This document shows, piece by piece, positions 53,986-62,129 of a stretch of 64,000 nucleotides of DNA (position 1 is the stretch's first letter; every line of letters starts with the position of its first letter). Source of the DNA: Thermoleophilia bacterium (GTDB lineage Bacteria; Actinomycetota; Thermoleophilia; BMS3ABIN01); the NCBI GenBank assembly GCA_020053595.1, contig JAGVMV010000017.1:1-64000 (forward strand), read 5' to 3'. The notes beneath the pieces are model-generated. The model saw only the letters and a list, made by a program, of their open reading frames with translations. It searched no databases and was not told where the DNA came from. The position numbers and the translations under genes were made by a program.

Positions 53986-55461
53986 TCAGGATGCTGTTTC
54001 GATAACTCCGCCGGCCATCAGGATCTCATCATCATAGATCACCGCCGACTGCCCGGGCGCGATACCGTAGACCGGTTCGTCGAGCTCCAGGCGCCATGAA
54101 CCCTGGTAGTCTTCCACCACGCGGCCGGGAACAGCCAGGGCGTTATACCTGGTCTGGATCATCAGGCTGATACCTAGCAATTCATCGGCCGGGACGAAGC
54201 AGTTTACCTGTCCGATCACCAGTGTCGACACCGCCAGCTCTGCGCGGCTTCCCGCCACCACCAGATTCTCTTCCGGAACCGTTCGCAAAACATACAGTGG
54301 TTCCGGGGCGCTGACGCCCAGACCATGCCGCTGGCCTACCGTGTAGTCGATAAAGCCTCCGTGTGATCCAAGCCGGTCGCCAGCGGCATCGACGATATCC
54401 CCGGCTCCGGGAAGTTCCACGGCGCGACTGCGCAGAAAACGGCGATAATCATCGTCAGGAATGAAACAGACCTCCTGGCTCTCCGGCCGGTTGTGGGTGG
54501 GGATTCCTGCCTCACGGGCCAGATTACGGCTGTCATCCTTGGACAATTCCCCCAGCGGGAAATCAAGTCGCTCCAGCAATGCGGGCTTTATGCCCCAAAG
54601 CATGTATGACTGGTCCTTTGCCCGATCGGTGCCGCGGACCATCAGACGGCCGTCACCACCCGACTGCCGCAGCCGGACATAATGGCCGGTGGCCACCTGG
54701 GCGGCACCCAGCCTGTCGGCCAGGAGAATCAGCTTACGGAAACGGAAGCGGCCATTGCAGCGCGCGCAGGGGTTAGGCGTCCGGCCGGCCATGTATTCCC
54801 CGACAAAGTCGTCCACGACAGCGGCGGCGAACGCCTCCGTGTAGTCGACCGTCAGGTGGGGCAGGCCCAGGCCATGGCAGACCTCGCGAGCGCCACGGAT
54901 GGCCTCGGGAGAACAACAGCTGGGAGATTCAACATCTTCGCAGGAGGGATCGCTCCAGAGGCGCATCGTGACGCCGACAACATCGCGGCCGTCGTTTCGT
55001 TCGAGCAGGCAGGCGGTGGAACTGTCGACGCCACCGCTCATGGCGACGAGCACGCTATTTTCATGGATCGCTTTCGCTTTGGGGAAGGTGCCGCGACTGA
55101 TGGCGTCCTCAAGGGCTGCGTGCAGGGACTCAATTGCGAAGAACGTGGCTTTTCGGATCGTTTCACCGCCTCGTTCCAAGTCATCACTCAACGCCGCCTC
55201 TATCGTCGCGGACGGCAAGCGAGCCGCTTCCTGCCAGCTCCTGCCGGATATCATTTCAGTGATCAGGCTGCCGGCGGCGATGGCCGCGCTCGAACCAGAT
55301 GCCTGAAAACGGGCTTCGGCCAGCTTGCCACCATCAAAGTTGATGAAAAATTCAATGACAACGCCACAGCCGGGATCGCCGGCCCCGCCACGTCCATCAG
55401 CGCCGGGAAGCTCTCCAGCGTTTCTGGGGTTATGAAAATGATCGAGGAGCAGTGATGCCAT
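53986..55461 (-). CDS. mnmA: IscU/NifU-like domain fused to tRNA 2-thiouridylase MnmA
   Basis: 491 residues. The first ~125 are an IscU/NifU-N-like domain (LLLDHFHNPRNAGELPGAD, GDPGCGVVIEFFI). From 135 on it is MnmA, which thiolates U34 of tRNA-Glu, -Gln and -Lys: PP-loop AMSGGVDSSTAC, GRTPNPCARCN (sulfur-relay Cys), ATGHYVRL, KDQSYMLW, and ESQEVCFI (second catalytic Cys). In the scaffold domain only Cys32 remains; the positions of the second and third cluster Cys read SGSSAA and LHAALE. So the domain may carry sulfur or bind the desulfurase rather than build Fe-S clusters. Similar fusions are known in Actinobacteria. Confidence 0.92.
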   Translation of the reverse strand: MASLLLDHFHNPRNAGELPGADGRGGAGDPGCGVVIEFFINFDGGKLAEARFQASGSSAAIAAGSLITEMISGRSWQEAARLPSATIEAALSDDLERGGETIRKATFFAIESLHAALEDAISRGTFPKAKAIHENSVLVAMSGGVDSSTACLLERNDGRDVVGVTMRLWSDPSCEDVESPSCCSPEAIRGAREVCHGLGLPHLTVDYTEAFAAAVVDDFVGEYMAGRTPNPCARCNGRFRFRKLILLADRLGAAQVATGHYVRLRQSGGDGRLMVRGTDRAKDQSYMLWGIKPALLERLDFPLGELSKDDSRNLAREAGIPTHNRPESQEVCFIPDDDYRRFLRSRAVELPGAGDIVDAAGDRLGSHGGFIDYTVGQRHGLGVSAPEPLYVLRTVPEENLVVAGSRAELAVSTLVIGQVNCFVPADELLGISLMIQTRYNALAVPGRVVEDYQGSWRLELDEPVYGIAPGQSAVIYDDEILMAGGVIETAS

Positions 55462-55579
55462 GAATCCATGATAACTCTATATGGCAACAGGCAAAAGAAA
55501 TGGCCGCCCCTTGAGGAGCGGCCATTTTAGATATTTCTGTCGAAAGTCCCGTGCGGGAAAACCCATCCGCCTTTGCTTG

Positions 55580-56185
55580 TTACCTGACGGTTCCGGTTCC
55601 GCTCCCCGTGCTGGTGCCCGTGCTTGTGCCCGAGCTGCCGGTTGTATTCGTGCTAATTCCGCTGCCGCCGCAGCTTCCCGTGGCCTCGCAAATGCCCTGT
55701 TCGATCGACTTGGAATCAACAAAACCGGACCAGGCGCGCTGAACCTTCGCCTCCTTGTTGATGATGACGACCGTAGGCGTTGTCGAGACCTTGAGAATGA
55801 TCGACAGGTCGCCGAACTTCTGCCCGTCGGTATAAAGGTAATCGTAGAAGTCTACCTGGCCGCGGAATTTGTTCTGCAACGACAATACCGAAGAGCGAAC
55901 CTGATTATCATCGTAAGGCCCGCTTATATAGAAAATAACGACGATCGGCCGTCGCGATTCGATTGATCTTATGAAATCCTTGGGAGACAGTTCGCCTGGT
56001 GTTACGACTTGTCCGATGAGGTCTTCCGGCTGGCCGGTGCTGGCGCTTGCCGAGCCCGACTTGCTGGTTTTGGAAGTCCTGGTCGGCGTAGTGGCCGGTG
56101 CTTCCGAGTCACCACAGCCGGTAAAAATAAAAACCACAAGCGCTAGTATGAGCACTGTGGCTGTAAGCTTCAGAATTCTGGTCAT
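55580..56185 (-). CDS. Lipoprotein with thioredoxin-like fold
   Basis: 201 residues from ATG 56185 (AGAAGG six bases upstream); a GTG at 56218 is less likely. Lipobox LVVFIFTGCGD, a Ser/Thr/Pro linker, then a thioredoxin-like domain (PIVVIFYISGPYDDNQVRSSV, VDFYDYLYTDGQ, VSTTPTVVIINKEAKVQ, with the cis-Pro TTPT). The usual CxxC is replaced (SGPYDD), so it is not a classical disulfide reductase. The C-terminal tail is low-complexity Gly/Ser/Thr. Confidence 0.75.
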   Translation of the reverse strand: MTRILKLTATVLILALVVFIFTGCGDSEAPATTPTRTSKTSKSGSASASTGQPEDLIGQVVTPGELSPKDFIRSIESRRPIVVIFYISGPYDDNQVRSSVLSLQNKFRGQVDFYDYLYTDGQKFGDLSIILKVSTTPTVVIINKEAKVQRAWSGFVDSKSIEQGICEATGSCGGSGISTNTTGSSGTSTGTSTGSGTGTVR

Positions 56186-56221
56186 CCGCCGCCTTCTTTT
56201 TGCAAAATAAAGCTCCACCTT

Positions 56222-56363
56222 GCCGTGTCCGCTTGTTTATTGAACCTGCTTCAGCAGGTGGGTGCCCGCTCCCCAGCTACCCTTAAGCAGTTGGGAAAGA
56301 CCAAGCTCCCGTACTTAATATGTTGGCTCAATAAAGTTACGAATCACAAACACGGTCGAGCTT
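56222..56363 (-). ncRNA. ssrS: Candidate 6S RNA
   Basis: The minus strand has a promoter (TTGCCG at 56399-56394, 18 bases, TACTAT at 56375-56370) and then about 140 transcribed bases able to form one long interrupted hairpin. CCGTGTTTG (56355-56347) pairs with CGGACACGG (56231-56223); TTTATTGA (56335-56328) pairs with TCAATAAA (56243-56236); an apical CCCAACTGC/GGTAGCTGGG stem follows; and a small CCTGC/GCAGG hairpin sits on the 3' side of a central bubble, as in 6S RNAs that mimic an open promoter. No ORF. Shorter than the usual 160-200 bases, so the call is tentative. Confidence 0.45.
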
Positions 56364-56369
56364 TGCTTA

Positions 56370-56399
56370 ATAGTAGCATACGCGTTTCTTTTTCGGCAA
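56370..56399 (-). promoter_or_regulatory. Promoter of the 6S RNA candidate
   Basis: TTGCCG / 18 bases / TACTAT with an upstream TG (TGCTACTAT), a good extended -10. It reads into the structured region and away from aspS. Confidence 0.5.
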
Positions 56400-56475
56400 T
56401 AGCCAAAATAATCCTTCAGTGTGCTTTGAAGCCATTTGTCAAGACCCCGGTTCGGCTATCAGCAAACATCCCCCG

Positions 56476-58224
56476 TTATTGCCGGATTTTAAGCTCTTTT
56501 AGCTGCCGCACATCAACGATTGCCGGAGCGCCGGTGAGCGGACAGCCGCCACTCTGCGTCTTGGGAAATGCTATCACATCCCTGATAGTGGAAAGACCCG
56601 CCATCAGCATGACCAGGCGATCGAGGCCGAAAGCCAGCCCGCCGTGGGGAGGCGCTCCATATTTGAGAGCCTCCAGCAGGAAACCGAAGTCCCGTTCCAT
56701 CTGGTGATCCTCGTGGCCAAGAATGGCGAGTATCCGCCGTTGCAGTTCCGGCTTGTGGATACGCAGACCACCGCTGGCGATCTCCACGCCGTTGAGAACC
56801 AGGTCATAGAGGTTGCCACGAACCTTGAGCGGCTCGTCCTCGAGAAAAGCGACCGTCTCCGCGGTAGGCAGTGTAAAAGGATGATGTTCGGCGGCGATCT
56901 GGCCACTATCCGCGTCCAGTTTAAACATGGGAAAGTCCGTCACCCAGAGGAAGCTCCAGCCGGGCTCGACCAGTTCCAGCTCGGCAGCCAGGCGAGGCCG
57001 CAGGGCGCCCAGCACCTCCACAGCCACGTCGACGGTGTCGGCAACGAAAAATATGATGTCGCCCGCTTCAGCCGCGGTTGCATCCAGGACCTGTGACAGT
57101 TCCTCCCGCGATAGAAACTTGGCGATCGGCGACTGCACCTCCAGGCCTTCCTTGATGATCAGGTATGCGAGCCCTTTAGCGCCCTGGGAAAGCGCGAAGT
57201 CGGTGTGTTCGTCGATTTCCCGGCGCGTAAAACGCCCGGCTCCCGGCGCCCGGATTGCCCGCACCGTGCCACCGTCGGATAGCGCCCGGGAAAACACGGC
57301 GAACTCCGAGCCGCGAAAGATAGCGGATGCGTCGACGACTGGCAGATCGAAGCGAAGGTCCGGCTTGTCGGAGCCGTACCTGAGAATCGCCTCGTCGTAG
57401 GTCATGACGGGGAAGGGCTTTTCGAGCGCGACGCCAAGCACTTCGTCGAAGAGAACAAGCATTAAATCCTCGAGCAACCCCATGATCCCGGCCTCCGACA
57501 TGAAGGACATCTCCATGTCCACCTGGGTGTGTTCGGGTTGCCGGTCGGCGCGCAGATCCTCATCCCTGAAGGCGTGCGCGAACTGGTAATAGCGATCGAG
57601 CCCGGAGATCATCAGCAGTTGCTTGAAGAGCTGCGGCGACTGCGGCAGGGCGTAGAATTTTTTTGGTTGCAACCGCGACGGCACCAGGAAATCCCGGGCG
57701 CCCTCTGGTGTGCTCTTGGTGAGCACGGGTGTCTCCACTTCGGTGAAATTATTATTATCAAGAAATTTTCGGGCGCTGCGGGAGACACGGTGGCGCAATA
57801 ACAGGTTGTCGAGCATCTCCTCGCGTCGCAGGTCGATGTAGCGGTATTTGAGACGCAGGTTGTCGTCCACATCGCCACGTTCCTCGACGCTGAACGGCGG
57901 CGTCTCGGAACGGTTGAGCACATCGACGGCGGCGACGTTTATCTCGACCTCGCCAGTGGCCAGGTCCGGATTGACCGTTTCCGCCGGGCGGGGAGCCACT
58001 TTTCCCTTTATCTGGAGGACATCCTCCGGGCGCAGCGAGTGGCCGATTGTATGGACTTCGCCGGAGCGTTCCGGATCGAAGACGATCTGCACCAGGCCAC
58101 TGACATCACGAAGATCGATAAATATCAGCCCGCCGTGATCGCGCCGGCGGTGTACCCAGCCGCACAAAGTTACGTCACGGTCTAGGTCGTCCTTTTTTAG
58201 TTTTCCGCAGTAGTCGGTGCGCAT
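56476..58224 (-). CDS. aspS: Aspartyl-tRNA synthetase
   Basis: 582 residues, the long bacterial form with a GAD insertion. OB-fold anticodon domain (VTLCGWVHRRRDHGGLIFIDLRD), motif 2 FAHAFRDEDLRADRQPEHTQVD, flipping-loop FLVPSRLQPKKFYALPQSPQLFKQ, and motif 3 GLAFGLDRLVMLMAG. Downstream of hisS on the same strand. The 297-base gap to hisS holds two large hairpins (58295-58485). Whether it is AspRS or the non-discriminating AspRS/Asn type cannot be decided here. Confidence 0.95.
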   Translation of the reverse strand: MRTDYCGKLKKDDLDRDVTLCGWVHRRRDHGGLIFIDLRDVSGLVQIVFDPERSGEVHTIGHSLRPEDVLQIKGKVAPRPAETVNPDLATGEVEINVAAVDVLNRSETPPFSVEERGDVDDNLRLKYRYIDLRREEMLDNLLLRHRVSRSARKFLDNNNFTEVETPVLTKSTPEGARDFLVPSRLQPKKFYALPQSPQLFKQLLMISGLDRYYQFAHAFRDEDLRADRQPEHTQVDMEMSFMSEAGIMGLLEDLMLVLFDEVLGVALEKPFPVMTYDEAILRYGSDKPDLRFDLPVVDASAIFRGSEFAVFSRALSDGGTVRAIRAPGAGRFTRREIDEHTDFALSQGAKGLAYLIIKEGLEVQSPIAKFLSREELSQVLDATAAEAGDIIFFVADTVDVAVEVLGALRPRLAAELELVEPGWSFLWVTDFPMFKLDADSGQIAAEHHPFTLPTAETVAFLEDEPLKVRGNLYDLVLNGVEIASGGLRIHKPELQRRILAILGHEDHQMERDFGFLLEALKYGAPPHGGLAFGLDRLVMLMAGLSTIRDVIAFPKTQSGGCPLTGAPAIVDVRQLKELKIRQ

Positions 58225-58260
58225 GATTCTCGTTTCTATTCTCGTTTATTTGTGCGGACT

Positions 58261-58278
58261 GGACTGGTTTGATAGTCC
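58261..58278. repeat. Small hairpin upstream of aspS
   Basis: GGACT (58261-58265) pairs with AGTCC (58274-58278) 37 bases before the aspS start, just inside the paired large hairpins. Possibly part of the aspS leader. Confidence 0.4.
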
Positions 58279-58294
58279 AACCTTTTCATGTGGG

Positions 58295-58375
58295 GGCTGG
58301 ATTGACTTGTTAGTTCCCGCCTCCACTAGGGTCTTCGACAGACGTTGCGGCGGAAACTAACAAGTCAATCCAGCC
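58295..58375. repeat. Large hairpin A with conserved 27-base loop
   Basis: Left arm 58295-58321 and right arm 58349-58375 are 27-base inverted repeats with one mismatch, starting GGCTGGATTGACTTG. The 27-base loop 58322-58348 contains CTAGGGTCTTCGACAG. The reverse complement of this loop equals the loop of hairpin B at 26 of 27 positions. The arms of A and B are unrelated. Confidence 0.9.
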
Positions 58376-58410
58376 GGCCATATTTTTACTTATTTCGATT
58401 TTAATAAACC

Positions 58411-58485
58411 TGGGGCGCATAAGTATTTTTCCGCGGAACGTCTGTCGAAGACCCTAGTGGAGCGGAAAGATACTTATGCGCCCCA
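58411..58485. repeat. Large hairpin B with conserved 27-base loop
   Basis: Left arm 58411-58434 and right arm 58462-58485 are 24-base inverted repeats with one G-U-type mismatch, starting TGGGGCGCATAAGTA. The 27-base loop 58435-58461 contains CTGTCGAAGACCCTAG and is the inverted copy of the loop of hairpin A. Both hairpins lie between hisS and aspS, so they are probably present in a joint transcript, where the two loops could pair with each other. Confidence 0.9.
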
Positions 58486-58521
58486 CGCGCTACCAAAAAG
58501 TTTTCTAAACAGCCGTCTTTT

Positions 58522-59784
58522 TCAGGTTTGGTTTTTCAACCGCTCAACCAGGTTCTGCTCCAGGCCATCCAGCGCCACCGACTCCTGCTCGCCGGAACCC
58601 ATATCGCGCACAGTAGCCGTGCCCGACGCCAGTTCGTCCTCGCCGATGATAACAGCAAAACGCGCGCCGAGGCGGTTCGCCTGCTTCATCTGTCCTTTCG
58701 CCTTGCGGCCGGCGTAATCCGTGTCGCCGGAAATTCCCAGTCCGCGTAGCCGGTGTAGCGCCTGCATGACCCGCGGCCGCGCTTCTTCGGTCAAAACCAT
58801 GATAAACACGTCGATACCCGGCGGCGCCGGTGCGATGCCGGCCGATTCAAGAGCCATGACGATGCGCTCGAGGCCGGTACCAAAACCGGTTGCCGGTGCC
58901 GGCTGGCCACCGATCTCCTCGACAAGATTATCATACCGTCCGCCTCCACCGATCCCTTTTTGGGCCCCGAGACGGGCGCACTCGTATTCAAAAGTCGTTC
59001 GCGTGTAATAATCGAAGCCGCGCACGAGCGTACCGTCGACCCGGTAGCTTCGCCCGAAAAGGTCGAGGTAACCCCTTACCTCGTCGAAATGTTTCTGGCA
59101 GGAAGGGCAGAGATTATCAACCAGTTTGGGCGCCTCGCCCAGCAGTGAAATACAATTTTCGTTCTTGCAGTCGAAAACACGCAGCGGATTCAGCTGTGCC
59201 CGCTCCTGGCAGTCACGGCAGAGATCCTCGCCAATGCCGTCCAGATAGAGCTTCAGCCGTTCCACATATGTTGGCCGGCATTCGCTGTCGCCCATACTGC
59301 TGAGCCTGAGCTCCACATCCGGCACGCCCAGCACCTCGTATAGTTGCGACAGCATCATGATCATTTCCGCGTCGAGGGCGGCATCGCCGGAACCGATGGC
59401 CTCGGCTCCCAGCTGGTAGTGCTCCCGGTAACGGCCGGCCTGGGGCCGCTCGAAGCGGTACATGCGTTCGAAATACCAGAGCTTCACCGGTTGGGGCAGT
59501 TTGTGCATCCCGTGCTGTACGTAGGCTCGCACTACGGGGGCGGTGCCCTCAGGTTTCAACGTCAGGCTGCGGCCGCCCTTGTCTTCGAAGCTGTACATCT
59601 CTTTTCTGACGATGTCCGAAGAAGTTCCAACGCCCCGGACGAATAATTCTGTGTCCTCAAAAGCGGGTGTGTTGATGTGTTCGTAGGCCGCCGCGCGAAA
59701 TATGGCAGCGGCGGCGTCAATAACCTGTTCGCGGAGAGCCTGCGCCGCCGGCAGAACGTCGTATGTTCCCTTGGAACCCTGCAT
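58522..59784 (-). CDS. hisS: Histidyl-tRNA synthetase
   Basis: 420 residues. Class II motifs: GTYDVLPAAQALREQ at the N-terminus, motif 2 FERMYRFERPQAGRYREHYQLG, histidine-specific LVRGFDYYTRTTFEY, motif 3 GFGTGLERIVMAL, and a C-terminal anticodon-binding domain. A Cys cluster (CRDCQERAQL, CPSCQKHF) in the insertion domain may bind zinc. Starts one base after the metallo-hydrolase stop, so it is co-transcribed with it and with pdp. Confidence 0.95.
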   Translation of the reverse strand: MQGSKGTYDVLPAAQALREQVIDAAAAIFRAAAYEHINTPAFEDTELFVRGVGTSSDIVRKEMYSFEDKGGRSLTLKPEGTAPVVRAYVQHGMHKLPQPVKLWYFERMYRFERPQAGRYREHYQLGAEAIGSGDAALDAEMIMMLSQLYEVLGVPDVELRLSSMGDSECRPTYVERLKLYLDGIGEDLCRDCQERAQLNPLRVFDCKNENCISLLGEAPKLVDNLCPSCQKHFDEVRGYLDLFGRSYRVDGTLVRGFDYYTRTTFEYECARLGAQKGIGGGGRYDNLVEEIGGQPAPATGFGTGLERIVMALESAGIAPAPPGIDVFIMVLTEEARPRVMQALHRLRGLGISGDTDYAGRKAKGQMKQANRLGARFAVIIGEDELASGTATVRDMGSGEQESVALDGLEQNLVERLKNQT

Positions 59785-59785
59785 T

Positions 59786-60424
59786 TTACCAGCCCAGATC
59801 GGTTAGGAAGGGGTTGTCCTCCCTCTCGGCCGCCAGGGTTGTACTGTTACCGTGTCCGGGATAGACCGTGGTATCCGGCGGGAAGCGCAGAATAAGGTTC
59901 TTTACCGCCGCAGCCAGCTCGTCGAATGACCCACCAGGTAAATCAGTGCGGCCTACCGAGCCATGAAAAAGCAGGTCGCCGGTAAACAGGCAATCAGCGA
60001 CAAAAAAAGTGAGTGATCCCGGCGAATGACCACGCGTGGCGATTACTTTGACCTCAATGCCATCGATTGAGACCGTCTCGCCGCCCTCGAGCAGCCGGTC
60101 GACCCTGCAGCTTGAAAAACCGGGCATGCCGGGGAAGAGCTGAAATTTTTCCGGGGCTGCCAGGACCATCTCCACCTCACGGCTGGCATAGACCTCCGCA
60201 CCGGTTGACTCCGCCAGTCCGGCCACGCCGCCGATATGATCCGGGTGTCCGTGCGTGATGAAGATCGCCGAACACCGGGTTCCGGCTTCCCTGAAGACCG
60301 CGATGACCACTTCCGGATCACCGCCGGGATCAACTGCAAAACCGGCACCCGAGACAGAATCGTGAACTATATAGCAGTTGGCCTGAAGCGGACCCACCGC
60401 CCTGGTTATGATTTCGATGCTGAT
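59786..60424 (-). CDS. Metallo-beta-lactamase-fold hydrolase (GloB-like)
   Basis: About 212 residues. Metal ligands THGHPDHIGG, His in ATRGHSPGSLTFF, Asp in CLFTGDLLFHGSVGRTD and His in YPGHGNSTT: the hydroxyacylglutathione-hydrolase-like group. First ATG/GTG in frame is GTG 60397, but the open frame upstream encodes ISIEIITRAVGPLQANCY, the expected N-terminus of the family. AGGAG at 60435-60431 sits six bases before an in-frame ATC (60424), taken here as start. In many bacteria this gene lies beside hisS. Confidence 0.87.
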   Translation of the reverse strand: MSIEIITRAVGPLQANCYIVHDSVSGAGFAVDPGGDPEVVIAVFREAGTRCSAIFITHGHPDHIGGVAGLAESTGAEVYASREVEMVLAAPEKFQLFPGMPGFSSCRVDRLLEGGETVSIDGIEVKVIATRGHSPGSLTFFVADCLFTGDLLFHGSVGRTDLPGGSFDELAAAVKNLILRFPPDTTVYPGHGNSTTLAAEREDNPFLTDLGW

Positions 60425-60455
60425 AAAGCTCTCCTGAATAGTTTTACTGCGCAGG

Positions 60456-61757
60456 TTACTCTAGCAAAAGTACGGGAGCAGGTTCTACCCTCGACCCGGA
60501 AATCCTGTACGCCTCCTGGATCATCCCGGCAGCCCTCTGGCCTTTGGATTTATCAGTAGCATACACTGACGCCAATGCTTGCCCCGGCAGTACCGGGTCT
60601 CCCTGTTTCAGCTTTAGCCTGACTCCAACCGAGTGGTCAATGCTGCCATCCTTATACTGACGGCCGGCACCAAGTTCCACGGCTGCCCTGCCCACCGCCA
60701 ACGCATCGATTGCCTCAATCCAACCTTGAGAAGGAGCCTGAATCTCGATTTCAGTGGAGGCGACGGACAACGCAGCCGGATCATCGATAAACGATGCGTC
60801 CCCGCCCTGTACTGTGATCCATTCACGAAACTTTGCCAAAGCCGGGCCATCAGCCAGGGCGCGACGCGCTGCGGCTTCAGCCTGCGGCGCTTCCCAACCA
60901 GGGTCGGACAGAACCAGGAGCCGGGTCCCCAGAGCCACTACCACTTCTACCAGATCTGACGGACCCTTCCCCCTGAGCGTCTCGACCGCCTCGAGCACCT
61001 CCAGGGCGTTGCCGACGGCGAGACCCAGCGGCTGCTCCATCGAGGTCATGATCGCCTCGACGGCGAGGCCACGGCGTTCCCCCACTTCCCGCATCAAATG
61101 GGCGACTCCGTGGGCGTGCCCCAAGTTCTTGAAGAACGATCCCTTGCCGACTTTGACGTCGAGCACAACGGCGCCGGCGCCGCCCGCCAACTTCTTGCTG
61201 ATGATGCTGGCGGCGATCAGCGGGTTTGATTCCACCGTGGCGGTGACATCCCTGAGGGCGTAGAGGCGGTTGTCGGCGGGCGCCAGGTCGGCGCTCTGGC
61301 CGGCAACACAGATGCCGGTCTCCCCCAGCTGTCCGATAAATTCTTCCGCTGACAGGGTGGTACGAAACCCCGGAATCGACTCCAGTTTGTCGATAGTGCC
61401 ACCGGTATGACCAAGGCCGCGCCCCGACATCTTGCCGAAGACGGCCCCACATGAGGCGACCAGCGGCCCCAGGACCATCGTGACCTTGTCACCGACACCG
61501 CCGGTGCTGTGCTTGTCGACGACGCGCCGGCCGAGCGGGCTGAGATCCAGCCGCTTGCCCGAGTCCAGCAGGGCGTCGGTAAGCGCCATGGTCTCAGACA
61601 GGCTCAACCCTTGGAGCAGGGCCGCCATCAGCCAGGCAGACATCTGATAATCTGCCACCTCACCATCCATGAACGCCCGGATGAAGCCGGCCAGCTCCAC
61701 AGCGGAGTGCTCGCCGCCATCGCGCTTCCGCTGGATTATATCGACCGGTGATGTCAT
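60456..61757 (-). CDS. pdp: Pyrimidine-nucleoside (thymidine) phosphorylase
   Basis: 433 residues. Phosphorolysis of thymidine and related nucleosides to base and (deoxy)ribose-1-phosphate. Signatures: DIIQRKRDGGEHS, GLSLSETMALTDALLDSG, VDKHSTGGVGDKVTMVLGP, KMSGRGLGHTGGTIDKLESI, VTATVESNPLI, DVKVGKGSFFK. Length and motifs are complete. With deoB (63059 onward) it forms a salvage route from deoxynucleosides to deoxyribose-5-phosphate. Followed on the same strand by the metallo-hydrolase and hisS. Confidence 0.94.
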   Translation of the reverse strand: MTSPVDIIQRKRDGGEHSAVELAGFIRAFMDGEVADYQMSAWLMAALLQGLSLSETMALTDALLDSGKRLDLSPLGRRVVDKHSTGGVGDKVTMVLGPLVASCGAVFGKMSGRGLGHTGGTIDKLESIPGFRTTLSAEEFIGQLGETGICVAGQSADLAPADNRLYALRDVTATVESNPLIAASIISKKLAGGAGAVVLDVKVGKGSFFKNLGHAHGVAHLMREVGERRGLAVEAIMTSMEQPLGLAVGNALEVLEAVETLRGKGPSDLVEVVVALGTRLLVLSDPGWEAPQAEAAARRALADGPALAKFREWITVQGGDASFIDDPAALSVASTEIEIQAPSQGWIEAIDALAVGRAAVELGAGRQYKDGSIDHSVGVRLKLKQGDPVLPGQALASVYATDKSKGQRAAGMIQEAYRISGSRVEPAPVLLLE

Positions 61758-61799
61758 AGGCTGCTGAACGCTCCCTGGGTCGCATTTGGCATTGCCATA

Positions 61800-61897
61800 G
61801 TATTGCCTGTTTACCTACTTAACAAGGGTTGCAGCCGATAGCTGCTTCACCAGACTCAGTGCCGCCTGCCGAGTATTGCCTGTTTACTGACTTAACA
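61800..61897. repeat. Direct repeat pair upstream of pdp
   Basis: Two 25-base copies at 61800-61824 and 61873-61897 share GTATTGCCTGTTTAC and ACTTAACA (23 of 25 identical, period 73). They lie in the 372-base gap between pdp and the Big_1 protein. They could be binding sites for a regulator of the nucleoside-salvage gene. The rest of the gap shows a GCCGG/CCGGC hairpin near 61984 and no gene. Confidence 0.5.
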
Positions 61898-62129
61898 TGC
61901 TTTACAGCGGGAAATGCCGCCGGAATCCATCAAGAAGCTATAGACGCCGGTCGCACTTTATGGTACTCTCAAAACTAGCCATCGCCGGATAAATAGTTAC
62001 CCGGCAAGCGGGCCTTTCCGTTAGAGGGGTATGCGTTCTGAATATGGAGGTCAAACCAGAGAAGCCGTTCCGGCCGTCCTGCAAAAGGACAGCTGGGTAG
62101 GCTTTTGGTTTATGTTTGGCTATTTCTAT

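Noticed and set aside
61900-62030. c-di-GMP or other riboswitch before the Big_1 protein
   Set aside because: There are hairpins, but none of the conserved GEMM or other aptamer sequences could be matched.
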